Source: Helopsaltes ochotensis (lineage: Eukaryota > Chordata > Aves > Passeriformes > Locustellidae). From it: a stretch of DNA of 64,000 bases. This document shows positions 1 to 13,009 of this stretch, piece after piece. The notes under the pieces were generated by a model. The model searched no databases and was not told the DNA's origin. It worked only from the letters and a program-made list of their open reading frames with translations. The position numbers were made by a program, and so were the translations under genes. Location of the stretch: contig VXBM01000022.1 of NCBI GenBank assembly GCA_013400155.1, positions 545,134 to 609,133 of the forward strand. The letters run 5' to 3'. Numbering within the stretch: position 1 is the stretch's first letter; the number at the start of each line of letters is the position of its first letter.

Positions 1-1526
1 CGTCCCATGGAAAGGTCAAGTTATGCCATTCACCTGCTGTGGGAGCCTCTGCAATGCCTTCAGCTGCATCCTACATACAGCAATACCACCTGATGGAATG
101 AAATCCTCAAAAAATGGAAATGCTTACATTCTTGGCATGGTGTTGATCAAGGAAAAACATACCTTTATCTGAAAGGGAAAGACAAAGAAGGCCTTACCAG
201 CCTACCTTTTTGAATGGAAGGATGAACACACAACTTCACTTTTACCAGTAATATGATTATTCCCAGCAGGGGACAGTATGTGCTAAAATACAGCAGCATG
301 TTCCTAATTATACAATTACACCCACACATCCCTGTCACCCACTCTTTGCAATTTTCATCTGAGAAGACAAGCAGAGCTTTAATACAGCATCTTTTTGTTA
401 TGGGTGCAAAACCCCTTGCACAGTCCATCTCCTTAGGATCCGAGTTTTTACATGTGCAACCGCAGCCCAAAACATCATTTGAACCCTAATACACACTATG
501 ATTTTAAATGTATACTTCTCTTACTGCATCAATAGGGCATGCAGTGATCATGTGAATCCTTGAGGCTGGAGATTGCTACAAGAGATCAAATATCACAGAT
601 AAAACACGTTTTGTTAGTGAGGTATACACCCTTCATAAGTGGATCAAAACAAGAGCTGTGGAAATAGTCTAAAAGAAGTTGGTGTTAAGATGTAACTGTA
701 AAGCATCAGGTGGGGGAAAAAAAGCAAAGGATAAAAAGAATATATGACTAATACAAAATGTAAATTTGTATAAGTGGTGAGATAAAATGATATTTATTTT
801 TATTCACTGTTTCACTATGGAAACATTTCTTACTAATTTAAGAAGAACTAATATTAATTAAAATAGGAAAACTCTTTATATATACTTACATTGCTTCAGT
901 CATACACTATACCAGCTTCTTAGCTTGTATCTGTGTTCTAGGATATGTTGTATATTTTAATATAATCTGCCTATTCTGGAAAGTCAGATGTCTTGTTCTG
1001 CAGGGTCTCTTTGGATCATGCCTTTTTCTGAATTAATGTGAACCACAACTTCACTGAACGTGTTGAAAATATTTAGCTATGCAAAGCTGAAGTTACACAA
1101 TGGTAAATTACTAGGTTTGGACCAAGACTGGATCCAAGCCCATATCAATTGTGAAAACATGAAAATATAATTTACTGACTATATAAAACTAATGTTATAA
1201 GAGTCATAGAAGATGTATTTCATGAAGTAGCTACAGGATAGTGTGGACTGTTCAGTACAGCAAGAACTACACAGGACACTTGATGAGGAGAAGGACCTAA
1301 AAGAGAGTCTTTTGTTTATTCTTTCTTTCTTAAGTAGACCTTAGGTCCGTGCCAGGGATTGGATGAGAAGATGAACATCTCTCATCTCCACTGGCCCAGC
1401 TGACGGTCAGTCAGTATAATTTGCATCTAAAGGCATGTGATATTTACCAATCCATATCCCAAACAAACCCTATCTTACAGATAACACCAGCGTGAGAAAG
1501 GCAAAGCACTACCTAAACATTGAGGA

Positions 1527-1589
1527 TTCTGACTCCATTCTAACAGCTAAGAAACACATCAGAAAGGCTGCAAAAATCAGGGCAACAGG
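1527..1589 (-). repeat. Half copy of a dispersed repeat shared with the 48.4-kb foldback element
   Basis: These 63 bases match 48387-48449 in reverse orientation with two mismatches by eye (61/63). The shared part covers the loop and one arm of the hairpin at 48.4 kb. The second arm is absent here: only its last six bases match. No flanking direct repeat is clear. I do not recognise the family. Confidence 0.7.
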
Positions 1590-3360
1590 ATAGATTTTGC
1601 ATTTCCTTATGAGACAAATGTAAGTGTTGTTGGTGCTTCATCTGGGCAAATAAAGCTTCTGCACCTCTTTCTTTTAGGGTCCAAGACTGTTGGGCTGTGA
1701 AAGGGTAGTCAGATTACTCTTTTTTTTCTCCTGCTGATAATTTAAAGCTAATACTTGTAACCCTCTCTTCAAAGTGAGAGTGTATGCTAGGGAATGTTAG
1801 GAATATTTGGTTTATCTAAGCTTCTAAATTCAGATTGCTGTGCAAGAAAATGTTAGAGCCTACCAAAATTACTATTTCAAGGACATTCAACACAGGTTGC
1901 CTACTTCACAAGTAAGGCAGCAAAAGCATTTTGACATTAGGTTCAAATGCCAACAACAGCAAGCTTCAGATTTCAAATTTCTTTGTATGATTTATAAGGA
2001 GCAACAGATAGGATAAAATAGAATCCTCACCAATGAAAACTAAAAATGAAAATACTTCCATATCCCAGCCCACCCGCTGAATCCCTCTCTCTCTTTCATC
2101 TAAAGTATGCTACTTATTTCTTCATAGCTGGACACAATAAGGGTAGTGGGGTCCTTGCATCCACTAGATGCAAGGGTCCTGCTATGCACATCTGCACATA
2201 AAAAGACAGATGAAAATTGTCCCATATACTTCCATAGCTGCTAAATATGATACTCTCTCTTGAAATGTGGTAGCTTATTTGAAGTGTGGTGTCTGACTCC
2301 ACATGTGCTCCTAGAGGTCTGCAAAGCAAAACTAATTTCCTTGAAACATATCTTTAAGCCTCCATGAAAGAGTTATTCTGAAGAAAAAATGCTCTTCTCA
2401 CCAGAGAAACTTAGCAGGCCTGTTCCTTGGGCCTCAGCTGCTTGTCTATTTGGGTTTCATTTCATTTTGGAGATGTACCTTGTAGACATTCTAGGCCTAG
2501 ATAGGCCAAGAAAAGAACAATTCTATATGGTTGCCCTAAGCAAAAGGGGCTAAAAAGCATTCAAGCAAACACATGGATTCATTCAAACTCGAAAGTCCAG
2601 TAAATGCTTAGTAGGGCAACTCTGGAAACCAAGTCAGCCCATTAATCACTAAAGGTTCATCACCACAGAAAATTTTGTGACTGTTTTTTGGAAAATATTT
2701 CAGTACTTCTTTCCACGAAAACTATTTTCCAAAGAAGTTGAATGTGTTCTTTTTACTTAATATGTTCAGAAGATTCTAGTTAAATACATGCTGATCATGG
2801 ATTTTTAGTTGAATATAGTATTTTTTTTGGCTTTCTAGAAAAATCAAAGTCTGTAGACCTGTAATCTAAGCAGACTTTTCCCAAACACCATACGTTTGCC
2901 ATAAACATTCTGATTCTGCACAGTTGAAATCAGTGGAAACTTTTGCACAAACTCAGGCAAGTGGTGGGTCATGCCAAGACCTAGAGTCACGTTTGCATTT
3001 TGTATCTGAAAGGAAATAAACAAAATGAGCACTTCAGGAATATCCGTTTGACGCATCAAAATTGTGTTAGTCACAACTTTTTTGAACTGAAGTGATGCAA
3101 AAGAGCACAGTAAATACAACCTTCTCTTCTTCCTACACCCTCACCACATGCATACAGTTGCTTGGGTATGAAACTCCAGCAAATAATCTGACAACACAAA
3201 CATGAACTCTTTAAATGTTTAAAATATCCTGATTACAACAGTATTAAATGTGTCCCTTTACTTGGGGACTCTGGTCTTGACAGCAACTAAAATTACTCTA
3301 AACCTCATCTCTTTTTCAGACAGAATTTCCTAGCTCCTGCTGTGTGGCATCTACCGCTAA

Positions 3361-3452
3361 TCTGACATGCCAGAACAGTGGCAGAACAAAGAGGAAACCA
3401 TTGTAAATGTATTTATTTTTTAAATCTGCATAAAATGAGTATTTCAGGGATG
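3361..3452 (+). repeat. Diverged direct duplication, copy 1
   Basis: This stretch aligns by eye with 3957-4050 in the same orientation, about 600 bases away. Shared words include ACATGC, AACAGTG, GAACAAAGAG, CATAAAAT, ATTTC and ATGCA, in the same order with similar spacing. Identity looks roughly 70-80% over the best part. It is either an old local tandem duplication or two copies of an unrecognised old repeat. Confidence 0.45.
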
Positions 3453-3956
3453 CAGTATTCAACCTCTGACTGCAAAGTTTAGTCACCCCTAATCAGTCTT
3501 CAGTGCAGAATTTTATCAGCAAATGCAGAGAGTAGTATCATTTCGTAACTGCATCTGGAGGCAATAAAGTGTGGGTCTGTCTGTACAGGGAAGTCACAAC
3601 AAAATATGTCAGGGCATGAATTTCAAGCACAATAACTTCTATGCTCTAAGTCTCTCTGTAGATGCTCTGCAACACTAAGACTTCGGGGGTTTATTCCAGT
3701 TTAGCTTAATCCATTTTCACAGTGGACTCCTACAGAGGAATTAGTGTCCACAGAGAGAACTATTTCTTAAAGGTATTCTGAGATATTTTCCAACTAGACA
3801 AGCACTAACTGTTAATATATTTTAAAATATATATTTCCCCATAGTAATAAAATAACAAACCTGAGTACTTTTTCAGAGGAAATTAGAGTTCCTCAGAGAC
3901 TAAATCACCCCCATCTGCTGTTTTGCAATCCGTGTTCTATGGCAGCCTCTCCTACT

Positions 3957-4050
3957 TACACATGCTAAAACAGTGCACGAACAAAGAGAAACTCTGGCAC
4001 ATGCATACATTTTCCAAATTTACATAAAATTAGAATTTCCAGAATGCATA
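3957..4050 (+). repeat. Diverged direct duplication, copy 2
   Basis: Partner of the copy at 3361-3452, sharing the same ordered words. Similarity appears to fade upstream and downstream, with weaker matching words up to about 4200. No coding potential is visible in either copy. Confidence 0.45.
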
Positions 4051-7000
4051 ATGTGCCAGCCATCTCAAAGTATTGTTAGTCTGACTTGTCTTTGAACTGG
4101 GTTGGTACAGTATCGATTATATATGAAAAAGGCTGTTACTTTCCCTGTAGTACAGGCTGTATTGCAGCAAATGTCACTAAAATATGAAAAAAAATGTGCC
4201 AGAGTGCTCATATAAAGTGGCATGCAGAAAGCATGCACATTCTTTTTGTTTTCTTTTTTTGGTTTTTTTGTTTTGTTTTGTTTTGTTTTACTCAGAAATT
4301 AATTACTTCATCAAGGTTTTGGGCTTCCATGCCTGAAAAATGTAAAATGTAAGCAACCAGACACATTTCCTGAAACTGAGTTACCTGGTTCACTGATCAG
4401 AAGGTCTTATGTGTTGTCCATCAAGATGGGCATCAGCCAGTGAATCATATCACTTCTAGCTGGGACCTTTCAGGTACAAATATTATGATGCTAATGTAAG
4501 TGTTACTTAGAGTAAGAATTTTAGATTAATTTTCAATATCTAGAAATTTAATCCGCAGTCTGAATTGCTTCAGGTCTGCCCTAATGAATGTTACTGGCAT
4601 ATCACATCTTTATTGATGTTATTTTTAAGCCAGATATGTGAGAAGAGGGACTACACAGAGACAGCATTTCCCTCCATTAAGAGTGCAGCAAGCCAGCCCA
4701 AACAATATTGTGTCTGCTGAGGGTATGATATGAGATTTATTATGAAAGTTTTCTCTGTCTTTCGAGCTTAAACACCATTATCAAACTACCATAGTTTTGG
4801 GGTTTTTTTATTTTTTAGAACCCACATTGAGGGAAAACAACACATTAATGCAGTGAAAACTGTTTGAAAATATTAATTTTATTGATGTTATTAGTAAAAG
4901 GAAAAACTTAGTTGTGGAAAAATTTCCCAAAAATGTATTAAAAGGGTGCTCTAAAATTTTTCAGAATGCCTAGAACAATGAAATATGGCACATCAGCAGT
5001 ATTTAAAACTATGTTTCCCAAAAGAACCTCACTGTTGAATATTTTCTTGCTCTAAATTGTGCCAAAAATTCTAATTCATCTCTTCATATTCCATTTTTAT
5101 TCTATTAAAAGAGTTTGAATATGAGTAACAGTTGTTTCATGTAGCAGTTTTCAGGGTACAAAAATGTCGTGGAATAGAAATGAATAGAAAAAAATTCAAG
5201 ATTTCCTGGATTTTATTTAAAATATTTCCACTACATTTATTGTGGGAGAAGAAATTTCAGATGTTAGGTGTTAATCAAATGAGAACAAGTTAGTGGGGAG
5301 TCTCACAGCATCTCCTTATTTGTGAACTGGACATTTTTGTTACTGATATTTAGCAGCCCTTACTAAGCAGAGTTTGAGGACAGCTGAGAGAGGGTTCAAC
5401 AGCCTCTGATGCTTCTGAGGAATTTCTTGGCCTTTATCTTGTTCTTCAGTTCCATAGTAATAGTAGATCTAAACATTTATTGGGTTTTACCGATTGGAAA
5501 ATTGTTCTTAGTAGACATAAAGTAGATGTTTATTTCAGTTTTGTCCCCATAATGATACTGTAGATTTACATCCTGGTCTTATTGCCATAAATGCCTGTCT
5601 TTGAACTTGAGAATAATGATGCTGGAAAAGCTTGCAGACATTATTCAGACATGTTGCTTTTGTCCTTTCCAAGTAACTTCTATAATCAGCCTCCTTTCAC
5701 TATATTTATCTTTCAAACATGAAAAGAGTTTGAAGTTTAAGGATTTTTTTTGTTTTGATTGGTTTTCTTGCTTTTGCATTGACACACTTTCATTTTAGTG
5801 AAAAGAACTCATAAATCAAAGAAATTGAAGTTCTGGGGAATCTTCTGGTAGTCTTTCTTGTGAGTCTTTCCTTGAAACTGAGTTTATCATATTTTGTGGC
5901 AGTTTTTATGTCCCCTCTATTCATTTATATTACTGTTTCACCTGTACATACTGCATTTACATTTTGTGGTACAGTTTTTATTTTGTTGCATTACGACTTC
6001 ATATATTGTGAAGGCCTTTTGGACATAGAAAATATGTCCTGATAAAGCTCCTGATAGCCTAATTAAGACAATCATCTTATGTGAAGAAGTCTATCAAAAA
6101 GGAAAAAAACCCAAACCAGCATCATACTATTATTTCCTTTTCTTAAATACCATTATGGAGACATAATGCAAACTCCAGCTTGGTTGATGGTATCTAAAAT
6201 GTGTCATGGCAACTACTTAAATCCTGATGAAATAATACACCATGTAGTTGTAAACTGGTTTAAGACAAGTAATTTTCTATAACATACAATTCTATTTTAT
6301 TTTTGGTTCACCGTTCTTCATTAAGTCCTAGCTACATTGATCAAAAAATTTGATAAGGAATAATTTCAGTATTTTTATTCAGTCTAAAGCAGCACAGTTT
6401 TCATGCAAACCTGCCGAAATAATGGCACACTTGGGCATGAGCTTCAGATGGTGTTTCCACATAGAAAATAACAATCATAAAGGATCTGTGAGTTACCCCC
6501 TCCAAAAATTTTATCTGTCTTTTGATCCACTGCTGTTTCAAAGGCAGAAAATAAGTCTCAGTACAAATATTGCACTTGAAACTGTATTTCTCCTTATCTT
6601 GGGAACAGCGATATACTTTCACACCATATCTGAATTTGTTTTACACAGTACTATATTAAGTTTTTCTTACAGAGAGCAACACAGTGCTAAACTAAACATC
6701 TGACTTGATAAAAGCTGGAATTACCTTCAAAGCCACACCCCATGAGCTGTATTTCCAATTTAAAACCTTGTTTTAAGTATTTTGTGATGCCTGTGTGAAA
6801 TGTCCCTGAAACGGGTGAAACCTGTGTTAGAGAATCCAAGACTACTTGAACACACCATGAGCACAGTACTACAAACCTCTGTTTAGAGTCTTGCAAACTC
6901 TGAGGTTGCTGCTTGAGTGGCCACAGCAAGGAGCACTTACTGCAGTTTCTAAAGACAGCAGGGAGTAAATAAAGGCAAATCCCAAGCAGCCAAAGAGGAA

Positions 7001-10000
7001 TGATAAGGAACTTTCTTGAAAGGTCATAGCAAGCCACCTTCCTGAAGAGGAAACACCTATATTTATATAGGGCAAAGTCTAAAGAGATATTAAACTGTGT
7101 TCCCTGTAACACACACAGCACCTAAAACTAGAAAACACAAGACTAATACAAACAGATCATGCCGCCATACTTTGTCCAATACTTTGGGCTTATCATGATA
7201 TAAAAGATAAGAGAGAATTTAATAATTTTTTTTTCATTCTTTTGAGGTATTTCCATCCATGATGATAGAATTTGGCTGTGGATTGCCCATGCCTCAGATG
7301 CAGGTGACAGTTTTGGTCCAGCAGACATGGGAGAGCATCGTTTTACAGCATTGGCATGTGGCTTTGGGAAGGTTTTGACTGCTCTCCATATGACTTGGAG
7401 ATGGAATACAAAAGTCTAGTTGGCTCCATGGAGAATGAGCTCATGCAAACCTGCAAGGCACTTTCAGAGCTGGAAATACTCACAAACATCACAGTAACAC
7501 ACAGCTGATCCCCCTGGAATCAAGCTGACTCATATCACAATTATTTGCTCTGAATATGTAGGATCTGAACCGGTTACAGGTTGCTCCACTAATTTTCTTA
7601 TACTCCCAAGTACTTTCTCCTTGCCCTGCAAGGACACTTAATTTGGGCCTAGTACTATTAAGTTACACAAATCATCACAGACCCAGAAGATTGCCCAGCT
7701 TGGCAGGTTTTGGCAGATACACACAGCTCCTTCCTAGCTAGCTCTGTGGAAGCCAGAGACAGTCCAGAAACAAGAACACCAGGAAACCCAGCTGGACTCA
7801 TCTGTCTTGGACAGATAACACAATGCCTGTAGTTTTTTCAGCTATTTTATCTAAGTTTAAATACAACCTCAAGCACTGGTTGTCCATTATTTCAGAGACA
7901 GGAAGCCATTACGTCTTCTTTTGTGTGGAGTTAATGATATTTTGCTTTTAAAAGACTGGCAAATGGCTAAACTGCCCTGTAACACCTTCAAGGAGAGAAG
8001 GATTCAAGTGCACACAGTTTGCCAAGGTGAATGCAAGGAACTGGTGCCAGAAGTATTGGACTGGAAGATGAAAGTTTCAGAGGTTCCGCAAAATCAAAAA
8101 GCCAGTTGAAGCCTGAGGGAAGAAGAAATGAGGCACTACAGTTGTAATGAATCTTGCATATATTTGTTGTTTCTAAAATGAGTGCTGGGCAGTGTGAGTA
8201 AGAGCAGAAATACAGAACTGGACATCAGACATCTCCTCAGCCTGCAGCCCTCAGCTGCCTGCAGCAGTGCTGTGTCAGCATGCTGTGATAGCTTGTGACT
8301 GCAAAATTAGTGGATCTGCAAAGAGTTTAAAGCATAAGTACAACCCATGTCAAAGAACAGTAGTGCCAGAGTAATTCTCAGGATGTCAAAACCATCAAGG
8401 TACCTGAGATCTGTGAGATCCTCTCCTCCCAACCATCACAACTGACTCTTCTTGCCATTTCAGTCCCAAGTGTTTTCTGACTAAAATCAAAATGCTGACT
8501 GTGTAGCACTTCCTAGTTCTCCAACCTGGGTGCAAAACATTTGGGATTTTTGTCTCAACTGGGACAAGAGCAGGATGCATGCAATCTGTCTTGGTCTGTT
8601 CCCTGGATAGGGAGGATGGGTAGCTCCTAGGGCACTGATAGGTCGCATCCCACACAGGGACAGTCAGGGTAGGGAGGCCCAGATGTGCCATTCAGGGTTG
8701 ATGGATGGATATAACCATTCTTTCAACACACTGGATTAAACTAGGTCATTATATTACCACGTATAAACATTTTTTATTCTTACTGTACAATAAATGTAGG
8801 GGTGGTTATAATATTGACTTGAAATAAGGAATTATCATCTTTAAAAGACTGAGGAAGACTGACCTAGAACACAAAGACGTTATTAATGCTTTTGAAAATA
8901 TACCACCTGGGCTTGAGTCAATAGGTAGCGAGGCAATTAATAAAGAGCAAGACTAACAATATATTTGTATTCTCTTTGTGTGCAAAATGTATCTGAATAG
9001 ACATAAAATCTATCCTGCTATTGTCTTTCTCTTCTGTGGTTGTGATGGAAAGGAGATGAATGTACTTAAAAGCAGTTTTCTATACACTGTAGTCTTGTAG
9101 AGCATCCCATTAACATTACAGAATAGGATTGGAACTGCAATGAATTATTGAGACAAGAAGCTCTATAAATACTTCTCTATCACTCAGTTGGATATGTGAC
9201 TTGACTTTACTAGAAATTTGCCAACTTTCCACAGAAATAAAATGCAAATTATGGCTACTCCGGTAAATTCCCTCTTTAGGAAAGCTGGAATCCTAAAGGT
9301 TTTTAAAAAAACAATTTCAAGGAAATTAAAATGCTTTTTCATTAAGACCTTATATGCATTTATTTTTAAATGCTTGGTTTATGTTACACTGCACTAAGCC
9401 TTTCACTTTATATGAGATTGTAAGTGTGTGTGCTGAAAGCTGGTTTTAGAGTGAATTGCTGCTGGAAAGGCAGGTTACCTTTTCCCTAAAGTCCCAGCTT
9501 CATGTTTCCCTCCTCTCTTCATAATGGAGTATCTTTCTGTGCAGTCAGTTGAGTTCAGTTAGAAAATTATTTATTTTTCTGGCATTCCAAGCAGACCCTG
9601 GTATGAGTGACAATTGATTTTACATCTGAATAGATGGGTGCAAACCAAATCAAGTTTGTAAAATCAATTTGTATTCCAAGGTAGGTTATTAGCTCAGGCA
9701 CATTTACTTACCTTGTTCCAAGCCCGAGTTGATCTTTGATCAACATAGATCAGCATAGATCTTTGTATGTACATACTCTGAGTGGTCTCCACTCCCAAGC
9801 AAGTTTTAAAGTTGTTTTAGAGTACCAAACATTAACTCTAGGGGGTTTTTTGCCAAAAGAAACACCAAATCAAACAGAAGCAGACCTTCCTGATAGCCAG
9901 TCTGTACAGTACTGTTCAAACAGCTGGAACACCTACTGCTGTGAGTCCCAGTACTGAAAGCCTGGGTGGGAAAACATAAATGAATTGCAGTATGTTTCAC

Positions 10001-10259
10001 AAGGTTACAAGTGATGAAAGTTGCCACAGTTGTTCAATGCTTTCATGTTTAGAGGATCTAAGTGTTTAATTCCTTTTTTACTGAAAAGGCAGATATTGAT
10101 GGAAAAAATATTGGAATACATGAAAAAAGTAATTCTGAGTTGTTCTGAATGGTTTATGCATTTGGTCTGATGCATTCAGTTCTTTGTCCATATTCAAAGC
10201 TTATTATTTCAAAAATGCTGTTAAATGCTATATACATGCAAGTATGCACTCTTTATGCA

Positions 10260-10262
<3 letters not shown>

Positions 10263-10314
<52 letters not shown>
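10263..10314. repeat. Uninterrupted 52-nt T run
   Basis: A homopolymer of 52 T residues, directly preceded by two tandem copies of an 11-base unit (ATGCACTCTTT). Read on the minus strand it could be the poly(A) tail of a retroposed copy. I found no polyadenylation hexamer, recognisable body or target-site duplication next to it, so it is listed only as a homopolymer. Confidence 0.9.
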
Positions 10315-12504
10315 CTATGAAGCAACACAAATTCTTTGGGACAAAAATTAACACAGAGAGAAATCAAGTCCCTGAGCAAAGAATTTCCAAGCTACCAGTA
10401 CTACAAGTGGCCCAACCACATTTTATATGAGGACTTGCTCAATAAGCTCTGAATTTTGTGCAAATAAACACTCACTTAATTTTCCATCAACCTCTTTTCT
10501 GTATAATTCCCACTTTCCATAAACTGCATTTCGCATGCTTAAAGGTGATGACAAAGAAAATAAAATAATATTTTAGAATCTCTGTGAGACAGGATTAATG
10601 AGTGGCTTAAACTCAGTCCCTTTGAATGGGAATTTATTGATTCTCACTATAACGTAAAGAGAATGATGAACAATTCACTTACTCACTTTGTCTAACTCTC
10701 TTCTCAGTTGTGATGGACTAAAAAGAACTGGAGGTAATAGTTGTGAGATTGTGAAAGGGATATATGACGCCTCAGAAACCTGCATCATTTACCATACCAT
10801 CAATTCTTGGTTTCATCTTAGATTATTATTTTTATTGTTGGCAGCTTTAGGTGCACATATGCTACTTTAAATTCAGAATTTGAATACATTCAAAAAATAA
10901 AATTATGGGCTCACTTTACAAGGTCAAAAGCAATTTTTTTTTCACCGACAACTCAGCCTGACTGTATTGGACATTTAAAATTCAATTTGTGTTATTTCTG
11001 CCAAATCTAGTACATAAGCACTAGCAATAATGATTTCGAAGCCACATTTAGCTGGTTTAACTGTTATTCCTAATGTGACCATAACTATAGCATCTAAGTG
11101 GAGTACTGATAGCCTTGTTAAAGATTCATGCAGTGCCTGGGACACAGCTCTATTCTATAGCTACATCAGTGCTGGTGGACTGACAAATTTAGCATTGTTT
11201 TTCTCACTGTAGTGTGACTCACAAAATCCTCTCACCATAACAAGATAATACTTTTATAAAATAAGTTTTCTGAGCACAGCATCATGGGACAATAAGTTAG
11301 GAAATAAAAATAACAATAAATGAAAAAATAGCATTAAAAAAACCTACCTGTAAATTTCTTTCTCATTTAGCTTGACTTACTTTGGACTTAGCAGCAAATG
11401 TGATATCTAATATCAAACTGCATTTAAAGCACTAATGCAAACTTCAATTTATGCTGTCATGTCAGTGCAAACAGTAATAATTCAAGAATTTTGCAAATAC
11501 TATTCACTACATGAACTTGTTTCTAATTTTATACAAGTCTACATCTTAAATCTTGGAAAAGCTGTTGATATACACAGGTGGGAGAACAGCACATCTGTGG
11601 ATCCCTCTGTGCAGACACTGTAGGTGCAAATTTTGTGCTACGTCATGACCCTCAGTGCCCTCTTGACTATGACGTGACTTCAGCACATATGAGACGTTGC
11701 AGCTACTATTTCTAAAAGTAGCTCCTGTGTTCATCAAAGATATCTGGCCCATATTCTGTTTCAGTTGAGCACCCCAAATCACAAGGCACATTCAAAAATG
11801 TGCCAAATGTTATGCCTCTTTCCTGACATTTCACGTGTGAGCCCTATCACTTCTTCCCACTGGGCAGCTTAAAGTCACATCTTGACAGCTTGCTGGAAGA
11901 CCTTGTGCTGCATGCGGCAGATCTAAGCTGCCATGCAAGTTTAAGAAACTAAAGAAATACTTCTAACTAAGTAGATTTTGGCTTCCTATTCTGCTGTTTT
12001 TTTTCTCTGCTACCTCTTGTGCAAGAGTAAGGAAAGAGGTGAGCAATAAAAGTGACATTTAGTCCAAACTACATGTCCTATATGTCCAGAACTCTTTTTA
12101 ACCCTGAGGTGCAGATTCTGCTACATTCAGAGTTCGCTGTCTTCTGAGCTGCTTTGGTGAGAGAACTCATAATAACAAAGACATCAAACAGCACATCAAA
12201 CTTCCTCATCTCCCCAGCTACACCTGTGGAAGGCGGAGGCTGAGGCCATAGTGCTGTCCTCCCATGCCATGCCACTGCCACCAGATGTGTTTGCCATCAC
12301 GTGGGCCTGTGCCACTCCAGCTGTGTGCATGCTCTGGTCTGAACCACCACCATCACAGCCATCCCTGGCTGACCTTAATACCGCCTTCTAGTCCTTCAGC
12401 ACTGACCTTTGCTGCTGCTGCCTTTCCCCTGGAGCTGGTACCAGGGGCTGTGTGTGACGTGCACCATCAGGCAGCAGTGGCACTGCCAAGAACTCGCAGA
12501 ATAT

Positions 12505-13009
12505 TGTGGTTGTTTAGTTTAATTGTCAATGGACTGTTCTGTATGCCCCTATTTCCCTTGAGTTAATGGTTTGCCCTCAAAGTCCTATCTGCACTCCCCC
12601 ACCCTGAGTTGTCTGTCTTGCCTAACCCTGCCCATATTTCCAGAACGTTCCTTGCCAATCCTTGTTACCCAACCGCCTGCCTGAAACTCCTGCCTGGAAA
12701 TTACCTAAAACTCAAAGCCCTATTAGCCCACACGACCTATTCTTCTCCCATTGCTTCCCTCATTGGTGAATGTGAGGTAAAGCCCCACGTTGTATTCCTC
12801 CCCTATTCTTTCCCTGTGGGGAAATGGGTTGTACCCTTCCCTGAAACCTCCCCTGAGACCTCCCCTGTTTATAACTGTTTGTGCACCCACGAGAGGTGTC
12901 TTTCTGTCCCTGACCCTCTCGGAGAATATACCCTTCAGAAATCACACAGAAGACCTCCCTCTCATTCCTGGCCTCCAACCCGGGCCATTTTGGATCTTAG
13001 TGCCGTACA
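12505..13009 (+). mobile_element. Degraded endogenous-retrovirus LTR (probable solo or orphan LTR)
   Basis: A GC-richer block in AT-rich surroundings with LTR-like architecture on the plus strand. It begins TGTGG and ends in CA (CCGTACA). A TATA-like TTTATAAC lies at 12868-12875. About 50 bases later comes a damaged polyadenylation hexamer (AATATA, 12925-12930) in a context typical of an R region. Bases 13012-13018 contain GGGGCTC, resembling part of a proline-tRNA primer-binding site, which would suggest an ERV1 (gammaretrovirus-like) type. No gag, pol or env frame follows, and short open frames across it are not retroviral proteins. The element is inferred from layout, not from a database match, and its ends are approximate. 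Confidence 0.45.

Larger units (their letters stand above)
1..12504. other. Intergenic region, no supported gene
   Basis: No reading frame here is longer than about 144 codons, and none shows a recognisable domain, conserved motif or plausible splice structure. The sequence is AT-rich and unique-looking. Exceptions listed separately are the repeat half-copy at 1527-1589, the diverged direct duplication near 3.4 and 4.0 kb, and the long T run at 10.26 kb. A TTTTG-rich stretch lies near 4243-4290. From about 12.2 kb the base composition becomes GC-richer as the LTR-like segment approaches. In mammals the 3' side of PPP1R3A is a large gene desert, which fits this emptiness. Confidence 0.6.

Noticed and set aside
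6687..7121. 144-codon minus-strand open frame with leucine-rich hydrophobic part
   Set aside because: No signal-peptide-like start or family motif, and another open frame overlaps it; treated as chance.
10149..10430. Open frame containing a poly-phenylalanine stretch
   Set aside because: Produced entirely by the T run at 10263-10314.
10315..10440. Minus-strand processed pseudogene ending in the 52-nt poly(A)
   Set aside because: No parent gene recognisable, no polyadenylation hexamer and no target-site duplication found.
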